Below, one piece after another: positions 42,201-55,400 of a DNA stretch of 64,000 nucleotides. Each line of letters starts with the position of its first letter. The first letter of the stretch is position 1. The stretch covers positions 162,533,250-162,597,249 of the forward strand of contig OX578135.1 of the NCBI GenBank assembly GCA_951213105.1, read 5' to 3'. Source of the stretch: Amaurobius ferox. Taxonomy: Eukaryota > Arthropoda > Arachnida > Araneae > Amaurobiidae. A model generated the notes under the pieces. It ran no database searches. It saw only the letters and a program-made list of their open reading frames with translations, and was not told the DNA's origin. Made by a program: the position numbers and the translations under genes.

Positions 42201-45200
42201 TAGTGTCAATAAATGATGTTTAAGACATTATAATTGCACTTTAATCTATAACACCAATGTTTCTATACTATTCTTCACATTCTCTTGTCATATTCTATTA
42301 TTAAAATATCAGATGGTTCACAAAGTCACTCCAATTGATCTATATAATATTTTCTTTTTCCTTTGATAATAATAATACCCCTATAAGCTCTTTGGTGAAA
42401 AATAATAATTTTTCCATGCCCCTTATAGTCTTATTCTGCTTGACTTTGTTAAAATATGTTACAAGCTAATTGATTTTACCAATTATCACAAATATTAGAT
42501 TAATTCTGTCATGTCTCCACATATCCAGATCATTTAGCATTTTCATAACTGATTAGTCCAAATCAAGCAAAACTCTAGTCCTATGGTACTGTAAAAGTCT
42601 AAGTATGATTCTTGCTTATAGACCTATTAAAAGAACATTTCCACCATGCGTTTCAATTCTCATATTAACATTTCTGCTACTTTTACTAAACAGATGTACA
42701 GGAAAAACGAAAGTTTGTGCTTGAATTTTCCTTTTTTAGTATGTATCAAAACATAATATAATAATATTTTATATAAATATTAGAAATAATAATTAGCTTA
42801 TCAAATTAAAGAAAAAAACCACAATTCTCTTTCTTCAGCATCTATACTTGTTAAACAGCAGTAAAAAGTTCCAAAAACTAAATGATCTATAGCCTATAGT
42901 CTTAATACTTTTCCATGGGTTAACATGGAAAAACTAAGGAGGTAAGATTGATTTATTCTTGAAGGAAAATGAAAAATAAAGATGCAGTTCATAAAATGGT
43001 TCATTTTCCAGTTTGAATGTAACCGATAATCCATATGCATTAATTGTATTTATAACTTTATTTGAAAAATAACATAGACTTATATTTTAGATGATCGGAG
43101 AACTTAGAATATTAAAACATTTTTCTTCCTTCATAAACTTCCTACTGTAAAAGATTTTTTTATGTAGAAATATAGTTATTACTCATTGCAGAATTGTATA
43201 ATTGTATTGTTTTTGTATAATTTCCCCAGGTAGTCGGAGGCCCTATTCTGCTACACCTCCTGGTAGCCGTTGTGATACTCCACTGTCATCTTCATTAACG
43301 GGGCAAATGGGAAATACAAGTCAATCTGGAAATTTTAGTTCAACGCTTCCGGCATTACCCAGTACAGCACCCTATTCTACTATGAATGTTAGAAAATCTG
43401 AATATATGTATGATGAGCTAGATTATATTGACCTACCTCACAGAGGACGTTGTAAAGTTTACATAGCTCGTTATAGTTATGACCCTTTAAAGCAGTCCCC
43501 CAATGAAAATCCAGAAGCTGAGCTTCGATTGATTGCTGGTGACTATGTATTGATATTTGGTGAAATGGATGAGGTTAGTACTTGATAGATTGTTGAATAG
43601 CTTCTTAAAAGCCTTTTGATTATTATCTACTTTCTTTGAATTTTATTCCATGGAGGCAGTTCTACCTGAAAATCAAATAGGTGAACACGATGATAAGATA
43701 AATCATGGCCATATGTCATTGCATAGATAACTAAATGCAAGCCAGATCATTGTGAGGAATTATGAAATTATTTCCAAAATATTGACCTGTATATTATTTA
43801 AGTTAGTTCTGTTTCTTATAGTTATAGAATATAATTTGGATTCTACAATATGCAGAGTCATTACTATCATAGATTCTTACATTGAATTTGTCTACATTCA
43901 CTCTTTGCCGGCCGCTCACTTTGCTGCTCATGGCCTCGGGTGAGTCTAGCGGCCTGGGCTTTCCACATTCACTCATTGCTACAATAAGATATCTATTAAG
44001 TAAGCTGCAATTATTTTTTTATTCCCAAGAACCACACAGGTCATTGATTTAACTATTTCAATAACGTATTATCAATTTTTACATCAGCAAGCTTTATATT
44101 TGACTTTCACCTTGCTATGTCTGGAGCTGTCTCTGTAATTTTATTAGAAAATGCAGAAATCTAGTATTTTTACTTTTCCTCATCCATATTTAAATATTTT
44201 TATTTTACTGATTTCTAATAACTAATTCAGAAGTTTTTTTGTTTTAATTCAAATCTGCAGTTTATGAATGACATGATATTAGAGATTATTTTCCTTGCTA
44301 TAAACTCTATAATTTTATGTGTTTATTATATTTTATTAGTTTTTTTTTAGTATTAGAATCAGTGTTTTATTTTAATTATCCATTTTTTTTCCTGTCATGG
44401 ATATGAATATCATTTATGTAACATGTTAACATATGTGTTTTAATCATGCAAAGAAACTAATTTTTAAGTGTTGTACCACCATAGTTAGAAGGTTAATCCA
44501 TATTTACTAATAGCTAGGTAATAATTCGATGAAAATCAGAAAATGATCTACTTTTGTTATCCTTGCCTTGTTGGTTTACAAACACCATATTTTATACTAA
44601 ATTTCCTCTTATCTGTTGTTAAATTCTCAGGATAGTTAGCAATATCAATTGGATAATTTTCATTTTTATGATTTTCGATATTAGCATCTTTGGTTTATTT
44701 TAAAGTCAAAATTTCCATGCCAATTTCACTCGCAACAGGATATAATGGTTCAGTTGAAAATTCATCATCATATGGAGGTGATTTTTGAATGTTGCTATAT
44801 TTAATCTGCCTTCTTTAATTATTTTGTTAGTGCCAAAAGATGCAAATGCGGGTTAATTTTATGTGTATTGTAAAATAAGATAGCAATTTTAAAAGTTTTG
44901 CAACAGTTCCATCTGCAGCTCGATTTATTTTTCTTTCCAGAATACTTTTTTATATTTTTTGTCCATTTTGATAATAATAATTTAGTCAGTTTATAAAATC
45001 CCTAATTTCAGCACAAAATACAGTTTATTGAACCACAGACAATGCTGTCGACAGAATTTTTGGGCCCCTATGCATGTGCCCAACTACTCCCTATTTTACA
45101 AATTATTGACCTTTTTTATAAACTATTTTTGCGATCCCGGCATTCTAGAATCCCCTTATGCTCCTCCCTGTCAGCTGCTGTTATTACAGAACATCACTAT

Positions 45201-48200
45201 AAAAAAAACTATGGCAGTAGTCAAGTGTATAGAAAAACTTTAAAACTCTGTCACTCTCGCACACACTACTAGCAATGAGTAACATAGATCAATAATAAGA
45301 CTTTGTTTTAGATAAGATGGAATCAATCATATTAATAACATTCTTAATAACATGTTGCCAGATGAAATTTTGCTTTTAAATTCATATTATTTAGGCATGT
45401 AATTTCCAGCAGATGTCTTTGAATGGTATCTAGCAGTTTTCAAAATTTGTGAAATTTAAATTCTTAAAGATAGGGTTTAGATGTTTTAATATATGGTTAT
45501 TTTATCATTATAAACAGTTTATTCTAATTTGACTGGAATCAGACTTCAACTTTTGAAAATAGTATTTAAAATTTCAATTTTACTTCTTGCATTATATTTT
45601 TTGTCCTTTCTAACATTTCTTTCTAACATGGGCCCTTGAAAGGTCCTAATACACCAGATTAGCTGCATTGGTGTATTTATGCTACTGGATTTCCTTGTTC
45701 AATGCAACAACCATGGCCCAGAATGTCCAAATGTGCACAGACTAATGTTGTCTAACATGAAATGACTAAATGACAACTTCCAATATAGTATCACCACCTA
45801 GTGTGATGACAGGGAAATAAAACTAGCAAAAATAAAAAAAATGGACAGGAGAAAAATATATTTACCAGAAGTAAAATTCGAGTGATTTGAATTTTTTCAT
45901 AGCATTATTTCCTACAGAAAACAACAATAATACCTGGAAATTAATGCTATGGATGTTAAAGGTATCAAAGTACTATGTAAGAAAAGCCGTTTTCTCTCTC
46001 TGTCTGTCCTACTTAGTGACAAATTTGGCAACATTAGCTACAAATTTGGCAAAATATTGCCAACTCGCGACTTTTTAGAAAATGTCACCCAAAATAACAA
46101 ATTGTTGCCAAATTGACAAGAATTCAATATCTCAGAAAATTATTTCTTTGATAATCTATGTCACTTTTTGGGAATTATTAAGCTAATATTCTTAATTTAA
46201 AATATAGTGAGTTTCAATGTTTTTAATATTCTTTATTCAAAATATAGTGAGTTTCAATGTTTGTGGAGTAGGAGTATCTTTGTGAGGTGGTTTAGTGTGT
46301 TGAAAATTAATTGCATTTTGTTAGGTGTGGTATGGTATTTGTTTTTCATTAGGATGTTGTATAATAATTAATAGTGTTGATTGGGAGTGTAATGTAGGTG
46401 CAAACGTGTCACAGCAGCATTGTAATTGTTGTGCAAAAGGGGCAAAGGTACCATTGCAGTATCGGTGCTAAACAATGTTCAAAAGAAAGGCAACATAAAA
46501 CACCAAGATTTTAGAACTTCTTCACACCGGATGGAACTAAGCGACCTGGATAGTCCAAAGAACAAGAAACTTTCGTAGAATTAAAAAAAAATATTTTTTA
46601 GATACAATAATACATAATCAGTGGGCATTGAGGTACTAAGGAAATTGCCAGTGTGAAATCATGTTTATTTTCAGCATATCAAAAGAAGTTATTAAAATTC
46701 AGAAATTTCAAACAATTGTGAAACAAATTTCTTAATTCAATTATAAATTTCTATTTTAATACACAAATCAATTTCTTATTTCGAAACCAAAAGTATAGGG
46801 TCATTCAGACTATAAATAATGTGTTATGTTTAAATAAAGTTGGTGAGGGATTAATAACAAATTAAAATGTAAATGTTTACAGCAAGAGTGCAAATGAGGC
46901 AATGCAGAAATGCATCATAGGCAAATAATATCTGCCTCTTATCTTTAATGGATCTTTGGCTTGGATGGAAAACATTTTGTACAAGCTTTAATCTTTGTGT
47001 AAAGTTATTATTTCTACACAGTGTAGATACTTTTGTACCAATAAATAGCAAAATTATTATTTACTTATGTAATCATTATTTTCTTTCATAATTTGTTTAT
47101 GACCCCTGAAACGCAATCTGTGGACATGATTTTTCCTCTCTGAGAACCCATGTCGATGCACGAAAAGTGGTTTAAGTCAACATTTTTGTCTTTTCATATC
47201 TCTGATACTTTTTATGATAAAATGCTGAAATTTTGTACATCACCTTATTAGTGTATGGGGCACATTTTATTTATTGGAAATGTTTTTGTATGGGGGCCTT
47301 ATAAAAAATTAAATTTTGTATTTCTTAACATTTAATTCCCTTGAAAATTTTAATCGATTTCATAAAATTCTGTACCTTTTTTTTACGCAACTTTGTAATT
47401 TATTATATATATCTAAGATCAATATTTAAGGAATAAAAGCCGAGGTCAATGTTTTTGGGACACCCTGTATATATAATTGTAAATTTTATTTACAGATTGT
47501 AGAAAAGTCATCATAGGAAAAACATAGCAGAATTCTGATGAAGCTACCAATTACTTTGTAGCCAAGAAGTTAATAAATACGAATTTCTGAACTTGGGAGA
47601 ATATGTCGAAACAGACATTCGGCCCCATCTCATATCAATTAATTCTTTGGTGAATACATAAATTTTCTCTAATATTGTGCAAAGGACCACATCGCTTTAG
47701 CCAAAGACAATTTTTGAGCAATAAATACTTGAGAATAACCTCAGGAACACATTTCAATTAATTAAACTTAAAAATTCAGTTGCAAATTTCAGGTTTTGGT
47801 TGCACCCAACGAGTTAGAATATATGGAGAGAGTGCGGTCCAATCTGTTCATGTTAGAAACGTGGTCAAACATAGAGCAGGTGCTAGTGGTTGAGGAGGAG
47901 AAGGCCACTCATGCTTTGGCGATTTATCGCCTAAACTGTGTCGTGTACCTTCTGTTTTCTTTTTTAACTTCTATTAAAGCTGAGGATGAATGGGAAGTTG
48001 TTACACGTATTATATATACATGATTTTAAAAAATATGTATGAAGAAAAATACGAAATAAGATTAGAATATTTTTATTACCAAAAAATTTTATTACTAAAG
48101 ACAAATTTTGTTAATGAAGTCAATTTCATAAAACAAATTGAACTGCTAAACAATTGCAAATAAAATATAATAGGAAATAGATTACAAGTATACAAATTGA

Positions 48201-51200
48201 AGAATATGTATAATATATTTAAAAACAATTATAAAGTATATGAAAAAATTATGTGCATGCTCGCTTAAAATGTGGAATTCTCCACTTTTATCCAGATAAA
48301 CTTTATCTTTGAAAGTTATGTTAGCAGTATCCATATCTGCTTTGAGGTGTAATACGATTGAGTCATTTTTACATCTAATTTATTTTAATGTATTGTATGC
48401 GTACCGTCAAATATAAAACAATGTAATATTTGCAATAATAAAATATTTAACTTTATTTGCATTTTTTTTAATATAAAATGACATTTCAGAATAAAATACA
48501 AAATCATGTCTAAATTCATAAATAGGGGCTCAGATATTGAAATAGCCACGATTCTTAAATTGTCAAAACGTGTTCGGAAGTATTTTTGCTTGTTTAATCC
48601 ACATAGAATCTGGAAATTGTTTAAAACTGTTTTTCTATAAAGTATAGGAAATAAATACGATTATAATATATTACGGAACAAAATAGAAAAATTGCATTTA
48701 ATTATAATAGTTTCAGAGATTTGACTGCTAATAATTCGTTTCAAAAATGCTTTAAATAAATATTGTGAAATTTACATCCAGAATTAAAAAGACCGTAAGC
48801 ACAATTGCAGTGTGCTAACTCAATGTGGCATAAAAATAAATGTTGTACAATTATATTAAATATTAAAAACTTATAGCAGAAATTGAAGATCAATCTATCC
48901 AAAATTATTTCTAAAAATTTTAAAAACAACTAAAGCATTAGGACCAAAATTATAATTAAAGCTATGTGCAGAATTTTAAATTTTAATGACCTTTAAATAG
49001 TTAATTTTGCATTAATACTTGTTTAATAAAATAATTGTTAATAATTTGTTTTGTTGAAGTTTCTCAGTATGAAGTTTCGCAGTGTGACAAAGCCTTATTT
49101 TAAAAAATTCAAAGAGTACGGATTTTATTAACAGAACTTTGTGGTTTTGTATTGGGTCATGGTTTAAAATGTGATCATTTAAATTTGAGAAAAGATATGG
49201 ATCCATCTGCATCATTGAATAAGTTATAAGTGTGTGCATAATGTTGCGTTTGTGTAATTTTCCAGCAGCTTCAATTATACGAAAAGATTTTTCTGCAACT
49301 TTGCAAAGTTTATGTATATCATCACCAGGCGATATTAATCCATCTCTGTTTTTAATTTTAATTAAATTGGAAAAAGAAGAGTTCACTGTTAATGCCAAAA
49401 TACATTGTGAGCACTTGAATGATTTGGTTAATTTTTTTATGATGAACCCTGAAATGTAGCCTACAACATCAGTAATAAAAAGGCTCAAATTGCTTAGGTC
49501 CATTATATTATTTTCTATGTCTCTAATATTTTGTTCTACCGTTTCATCATAAAAAGTAATATCTTCATTTAAAGTATTAGTGTATTTGTTTATAGATGAT
49601 GAGACATTCAGGATATTAGTTTCATCTAAAGGCAAGCAGTTTGAATTAAGGGAGGATGTAATCTGGTGATGAGAGAGTAATCTAACGTATGCTGATTTAA
49701 ATTGTATGGCTGTAGGGTTATTGTTGTGTCCGCCTTTGCTTCGTACTGCACTAAAAAACTTTTCAATGTGATCTTGGGAAAGTTTGTACGTGGGTAAAAA
49801 AATTAGAAGCTGAGAATCAATTAAAATGCTACATAGTAATTTTGTGCTATTGATACATGTTAATAAACCTAAAAATCCCGTTTTTCTGTTACTATGTAAA
49901 ATTAAAGGGCAATTTATAGTTTTAAAAACAACTGAAGCATTAGGACCAAAATTATAATTAAAGCTATGTGCAGAATTAAGTTTTAATGACTTTTAAATAG
50001 AGTTAATTTTTTATTAAATGCTTCTGCATTTGTAATGTAAAGTATGTAAGTAAAAATGTATGATGTAAGTAAAAATATTTATATTGGTAGAACTGTTTCT
50101 AGATCAAGAAGCCTATTACTTAAATTATGATGAGAAGAATGTGAGGTTCTTTTAGAGTTAAGATTGCTCATTTAATAGATTGCTAACGCATGGTCAAGAA
50201 GTCGGTGATTCAAATACTTCTTTGGGCAAGGCATATTTCTTTCTCGAGAACTAAACAAGAGTTGTTGTTGAGACCCAGACCGTTCGACCTACCAGAAAGG
50301 TGTAACTGTTTGGACGGCCGGAAAGAGCCACTCAATTTAGACCAGAACCCAGTGGGGAAGCATCCACAGGGACCGTACCCTCCTTCCCCTACCACCAACC
50401 TCTCGGAAGGACCTACTGACCCACATATTTAACGTGATCGTACTCCGCGTGAACACGGCGACAGTTTTAGCAGCAGAGGGAATCGAACCCAGTCCTACTG
50501 AGAGCAATTCCCACGTGCTAACCACTGGGCTACCGCGCCAAACTAAACAAGAGTGTAATACCAAAACACTTCTTGAAAACACTGGGAGTTTGGTGATACA
50601 TCCTTTGATTTTTAATTTGTGAACGGGGGGAAATATATCTTTTTAATCGAGATGTTTATATGAAATTAATTCTAACCAGCATCGGCACCTATAAAATTTA
50701 TCCGGCGGGATTCAAGGATAAGATTAACAACATTGACTAGTTTGATGTCCGCCTTTGTGATTTTGGAGTGTCCCCTTGTCATCCCCTATGGGCGTCCATG
50801 CTAACTAGTAATACTTATTAAGTACGATTTACTCTGAACTAGAAATGAGATCATGCTCATATATCATTATATAAAATGCACTGAAAAGTTATGATGTAAA
50901 ATCTAGCTGACATTTTCAATGAATGTAAACTATTATATTTTATTATGAACGTAAAATTTTATCATACGACACGTCTTTACTCTCATTAAAACTCCCATTT
51001 TTCTTCCCTAGCCACCCAATCTTGCGAGTCGCCAACCGTCGCCAAGTTCTACCTCGAAGGGGAAACATACGAGGATACCGAAAATAACTCTATAACTATC
51101 AGCAAAGTACTCCAAATGTTTTTTTAAAGTGTTAGAATGACATTAGAAGTCTTTTGCAATATCACAAACACCAAAAATAAAGCAAAACTTCTAATTATAC

Positions 51201-52375
51201 AGCATTAAAAGCAATGAAATTAATAGCCAAATGAAATGCACCACGCTAAAATCTAGCACAATTACTTTTTAACTCTATTTGTGAGATATATAATGGAAAC
51301 AAATGTTATCCATGAAAAGAGTAAAGCCCTCCTTGTACATGCTTTTACTTGCAGCCGTAATTACAACAGTACATAACCATTATTTTACCATTTATATTTC
51401 TCGAGTACGCTCGCTGTTAGAAATTGCCATTGAAATGTATAGGGTCACAGTCGGAAGAAAATGCGTTCTCGGGGAATTCGTCCGTAAGACACCTGCCTTT
51501 ATCTTTGATGACGATTGCAACCCTTAAGCTCTCTCCATTATACTACCTCGATGGTTGCACCCAGGACAAAGCCTTTCCAGACAAAGTGCAAATTGTGTTC
51601 GTTTTCTTAATGGGGTGATCTGCACATGGTCAATCACTTCCAGATCTAACCATCTTCTTAAACAAAATGGCAAAAGTTCTGAGCAAAAGCATGTTGCCTT
51701 ACATCACCACCTCCTTATTGGCTCATTTCAAATAGTCCCAACAATTGCACATAATTTCATCAGATCTTCCAAAAACTTTGATACCTCCTTCATAAAAAAA
51801 ACTCATCATATGCTTCAAAACTGAGCCATGAACAAAAAACTAAAAGAAGATCGGTGCCATACTGGAGCAAAGAGTAAGGGAATCTCTCGGCTTGCACATC
51901 AAGACCAGATGAAAAGGCACAATCAAAACAAAACTGCAAAAAATTAAATACATGCTTTTTAAGAGTTTTACCAAAGAGAATTTTAAATAGAGACTTACAA
52001 ATTTAGAATAAAATTTAGACACAAAATTTTAGAACCAGGGGAAACTTATAAAATTTTATGGGCAGCATAGAAGGGCATACAAATACCAGCATGAGAAAGA
52101 AATTGTGAGGTTTGTATGTGGTCAGGATTATTACAAGTACAAGAGCTATATGGCAAATGGATCGGAGAGAATCTTTCATGTAATTTTAGTAATCTTTTAT
52201 TTATTTTTCATTCTGATAACGATTGTGAAGCAAGTACAACAAAATACTTTGACATATTAAAGTAAGATAAAGTTGAGTGGAGACCCACAATCAAGATGTT
52301 TTATTTACTTATTTAATGCCAAAATGATTGAGTGTTTGTAATCAATTTTGAGATGGCTTTAAGACAGGAAATTTA

Positions 52376-52416
<41 letters not shown>

Positions 52417-55400
52417 CTGTAAATTTAAAATTTAAGAAATCCACAATTTTCAATGCCTGATACTTTTAATTAAGAAAATAACATTTAATTTTGAGGTATT
52501 TTAGATAGTTGAAAATTTAAAAATAGAAGTTTTATTTTACATACTTGAAATTTTCTGAAAGCTTTTGTTTTAGAATTTATTATATAAAACGTCTAAAAAA
52601 GGAAGCGATGCTTCTTTTAAATAGATTTCTGACAATGTCTTTTTACTTTTAGAAGGTACACAAGATTTTATCATAATTATGTTTTACAAAACAAATTATA
52701 TATTATCTAATCTGAAGCTAATTGCTTGATGCTAAAACTAAAATGTATGTTCAATATATACTTTTATAATTATACACTGATCTATTCATTTAGTATTTTA
52801 AGGAGATAGTTTTATTTATTTGTAAATTTTATTATTTTTTTATCCAAGTATAAATGATGTTATCAATGTTTTAAAAAACACTATGTTTTAATTCATAATA
52901 AAATATTGCTCTGTTATAATGTAAAAATAGTCTTTATGAGCTAGGGAGGGAAAGAAATATATAAATTACACTCTAAGAGCATCAATATAAGTAAACTTAT
53001 AGAATGTATCTGCTTAAGTGTGCTAAGCAGGTAAAATATTAGTGTAGTTTATATGTGACATTGCATCAGTGGCATGCACAGAAATTTGTCATAGAAAAGT
53101 TGATGGTTGGGTATGACAAAAGCAAGGTTTGGGTCTCACAGCATTCTTTTGCAATACTTTTATGGACCTCTAGAGGTATGATCTCCATAACCGCTTGTGT
53201 ACAGTCCACTACTTTATAGTGTTTAATTTTCCTACAAGTTAGTGTTTATAAAAAAAAAATAATTGGTTTTACAGTCCCAAGAAACTTTTCAAGATTTGAT
53301 GCTTGCCAAACTGTGCATATTGGGCAGCTTTTAGAGATGTAATGTGTTTAACACCACACCAGATGCAAAATGTAATGAAATATAAATATTTGTAAACATA
53401 CGTGAAACTAAACACCTAAGCCTATAAGATGTATTTTTGGACTAGTTTCACTTTTATAACTGTTCCTTATAAATGAATAGCAACATTAGGGAAGAAGACA
53501 TTCTAAGTGCTGTAATTTTGCAAGTGTTTTTTTGTTACTGTCATATTCAATTTCACCACACAGCTGGCTTTTTTTTCCCTCTTGAAAGATCAAGCTTAAA
53601 TTATGTAGAATAACAAGGCCAGGTTCACAGTATTCCAATCATTGACAGTACACTCAAGGTGCAACACAGTTTCACGAAGCCAGTCTCACTCTTATTGCTC
53701 AACATCAAAGAATAAGCATCAATTGCACTGAATATATTTGCACTTTCTGAATAAAACTCACTTTGCCAGTCATCACATAGATTTGAAAACATGGTAATAA
53801 GCAAATTATTTTACCCCCTGTTAATTTGACAGCTATTTATCTCCATAGGCGCCGAGTTTTCAAAATCTCAGGGGGGGGCACAATCCGATAAAGTTATATA
53901 AAAGATTCACAAAGTCGATAAAGATATAACTTACAAGGCCGCCTTGAAGAAAGCAAACATATGTCAATTAGGTGACTACAATTGGTTCGTGGTCATTTTA
54001 AACCCTTTCTTCAGGCCAAAAGATCAGTATCCGCCCTTAACAACCGCCAAGAACGAACTGCCCAACGAATGGCAATAGTGGTTATTAAGAGCTCATATGG
54101 TTATTTTGTCCTGAAAAAGGGGGATTATAATGCCATCGAAGCAACTGTAGTCACCTAACTGACATATATATGCTTTTCTCAAGGAAGTTTTGTAAGTTAT
54201 TGTCTTACAAGCAGCAGTTTTGGAGTGAGATAACTGAGTGGTTAAGTCACAGGGATTGTACTCGGAGGACCCGAGTTCGGTTTTCGGCTTTGCCTAAACT
54301 GTTCCTGTGTACGAGGGTGTTAAATTCGTGAGTTTGAAAGTCCTTCCGAGCGATTAGATGGCATTGTCTTGGCGGTCTAAACAGATATCTTACACTTTCG
54401 GGTAGGTCGGACGGGTTGGGTCGAAAGAAAGATATCAGCAGTTTTATTTATTGTACGATAAATATTTTTAATCTTTTTAGGCCTATTTGTCTTTGTAAGC
54501 TAAGAGTTGATTAGGAAAATCCATATAGTTATTATGTATCAATATTAAAATATATAATAATTACAATGGATTTTAATATAAGAATTAACTAGTAGCAAAG
54601 CTGTTAATTAATAAAAAAAAAATCTGAAAGTTAATACACGTTAACGCTTAATATCAACTCTTAACTACCTAACAGGTGATTTTGACACAAATTAAAACAA
54701 TGAACCCCGCAATAATACAAAAGTATTCAAATACTATTGTCTATATTTAAATATTTTTAAATTAAATATGTAAATAAATTGATCATCACTATAACCACAC
54801 ATTCAGCTAAATTAAAAAATCTTTAAAACAAAGCAATTTATAAAAAATCTCATAAATAATATTTTTATGCAAAATTTGGATGACATGTTGGTTGACATTT
54901 CTTATCACAACTAAAACTTTAATATTTTTATCAGGGGGGTGGGCTGAGTATACCTAGTGTGTGTGTGTGTGTGGTGGTGGTGGTGGGGGGGGGGGGTTAG
55001 CTCCCTCTGGCCCTTGCCTGACTGTCAAACGTCCGGTGCTCACCAGGAATTTATCCGCGGGGTTTGCAGCTTCAAACGGAATGGATGCCCTTGTAAAGCC
55101 AGTACTGGTATATAGAATCCAGGAATAATTACAGATAAGATCTTTTTAGGTAGACAAAATAAGTCATCTCTACTTCGTGGTAATCATTTATAGTTATTGC
55201 TGGAGGGAATTACTGGAGGGAAATAGCTATTTTTTGAAAATGCCAATAACATGGCTGTAAATATTCCATTTCTCTTTGAATTAGGTGGTCAGTCGAAAAA
55301 GTTCTGGTAACCAGGTGTTTTTGTCATTAGCGTAAACATGTTTCCTGGGAGTAAAGATCAGCTTGGTTTGTGTGCGAGATAGTTCAGGGAGCTATGGTAA

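Noticed and set aside
43202..43585. Stand-alone 127-residue SH3 protein
   Set aside because: It is exon K read into the intron; the SH3 domain is incomplete without exon L.
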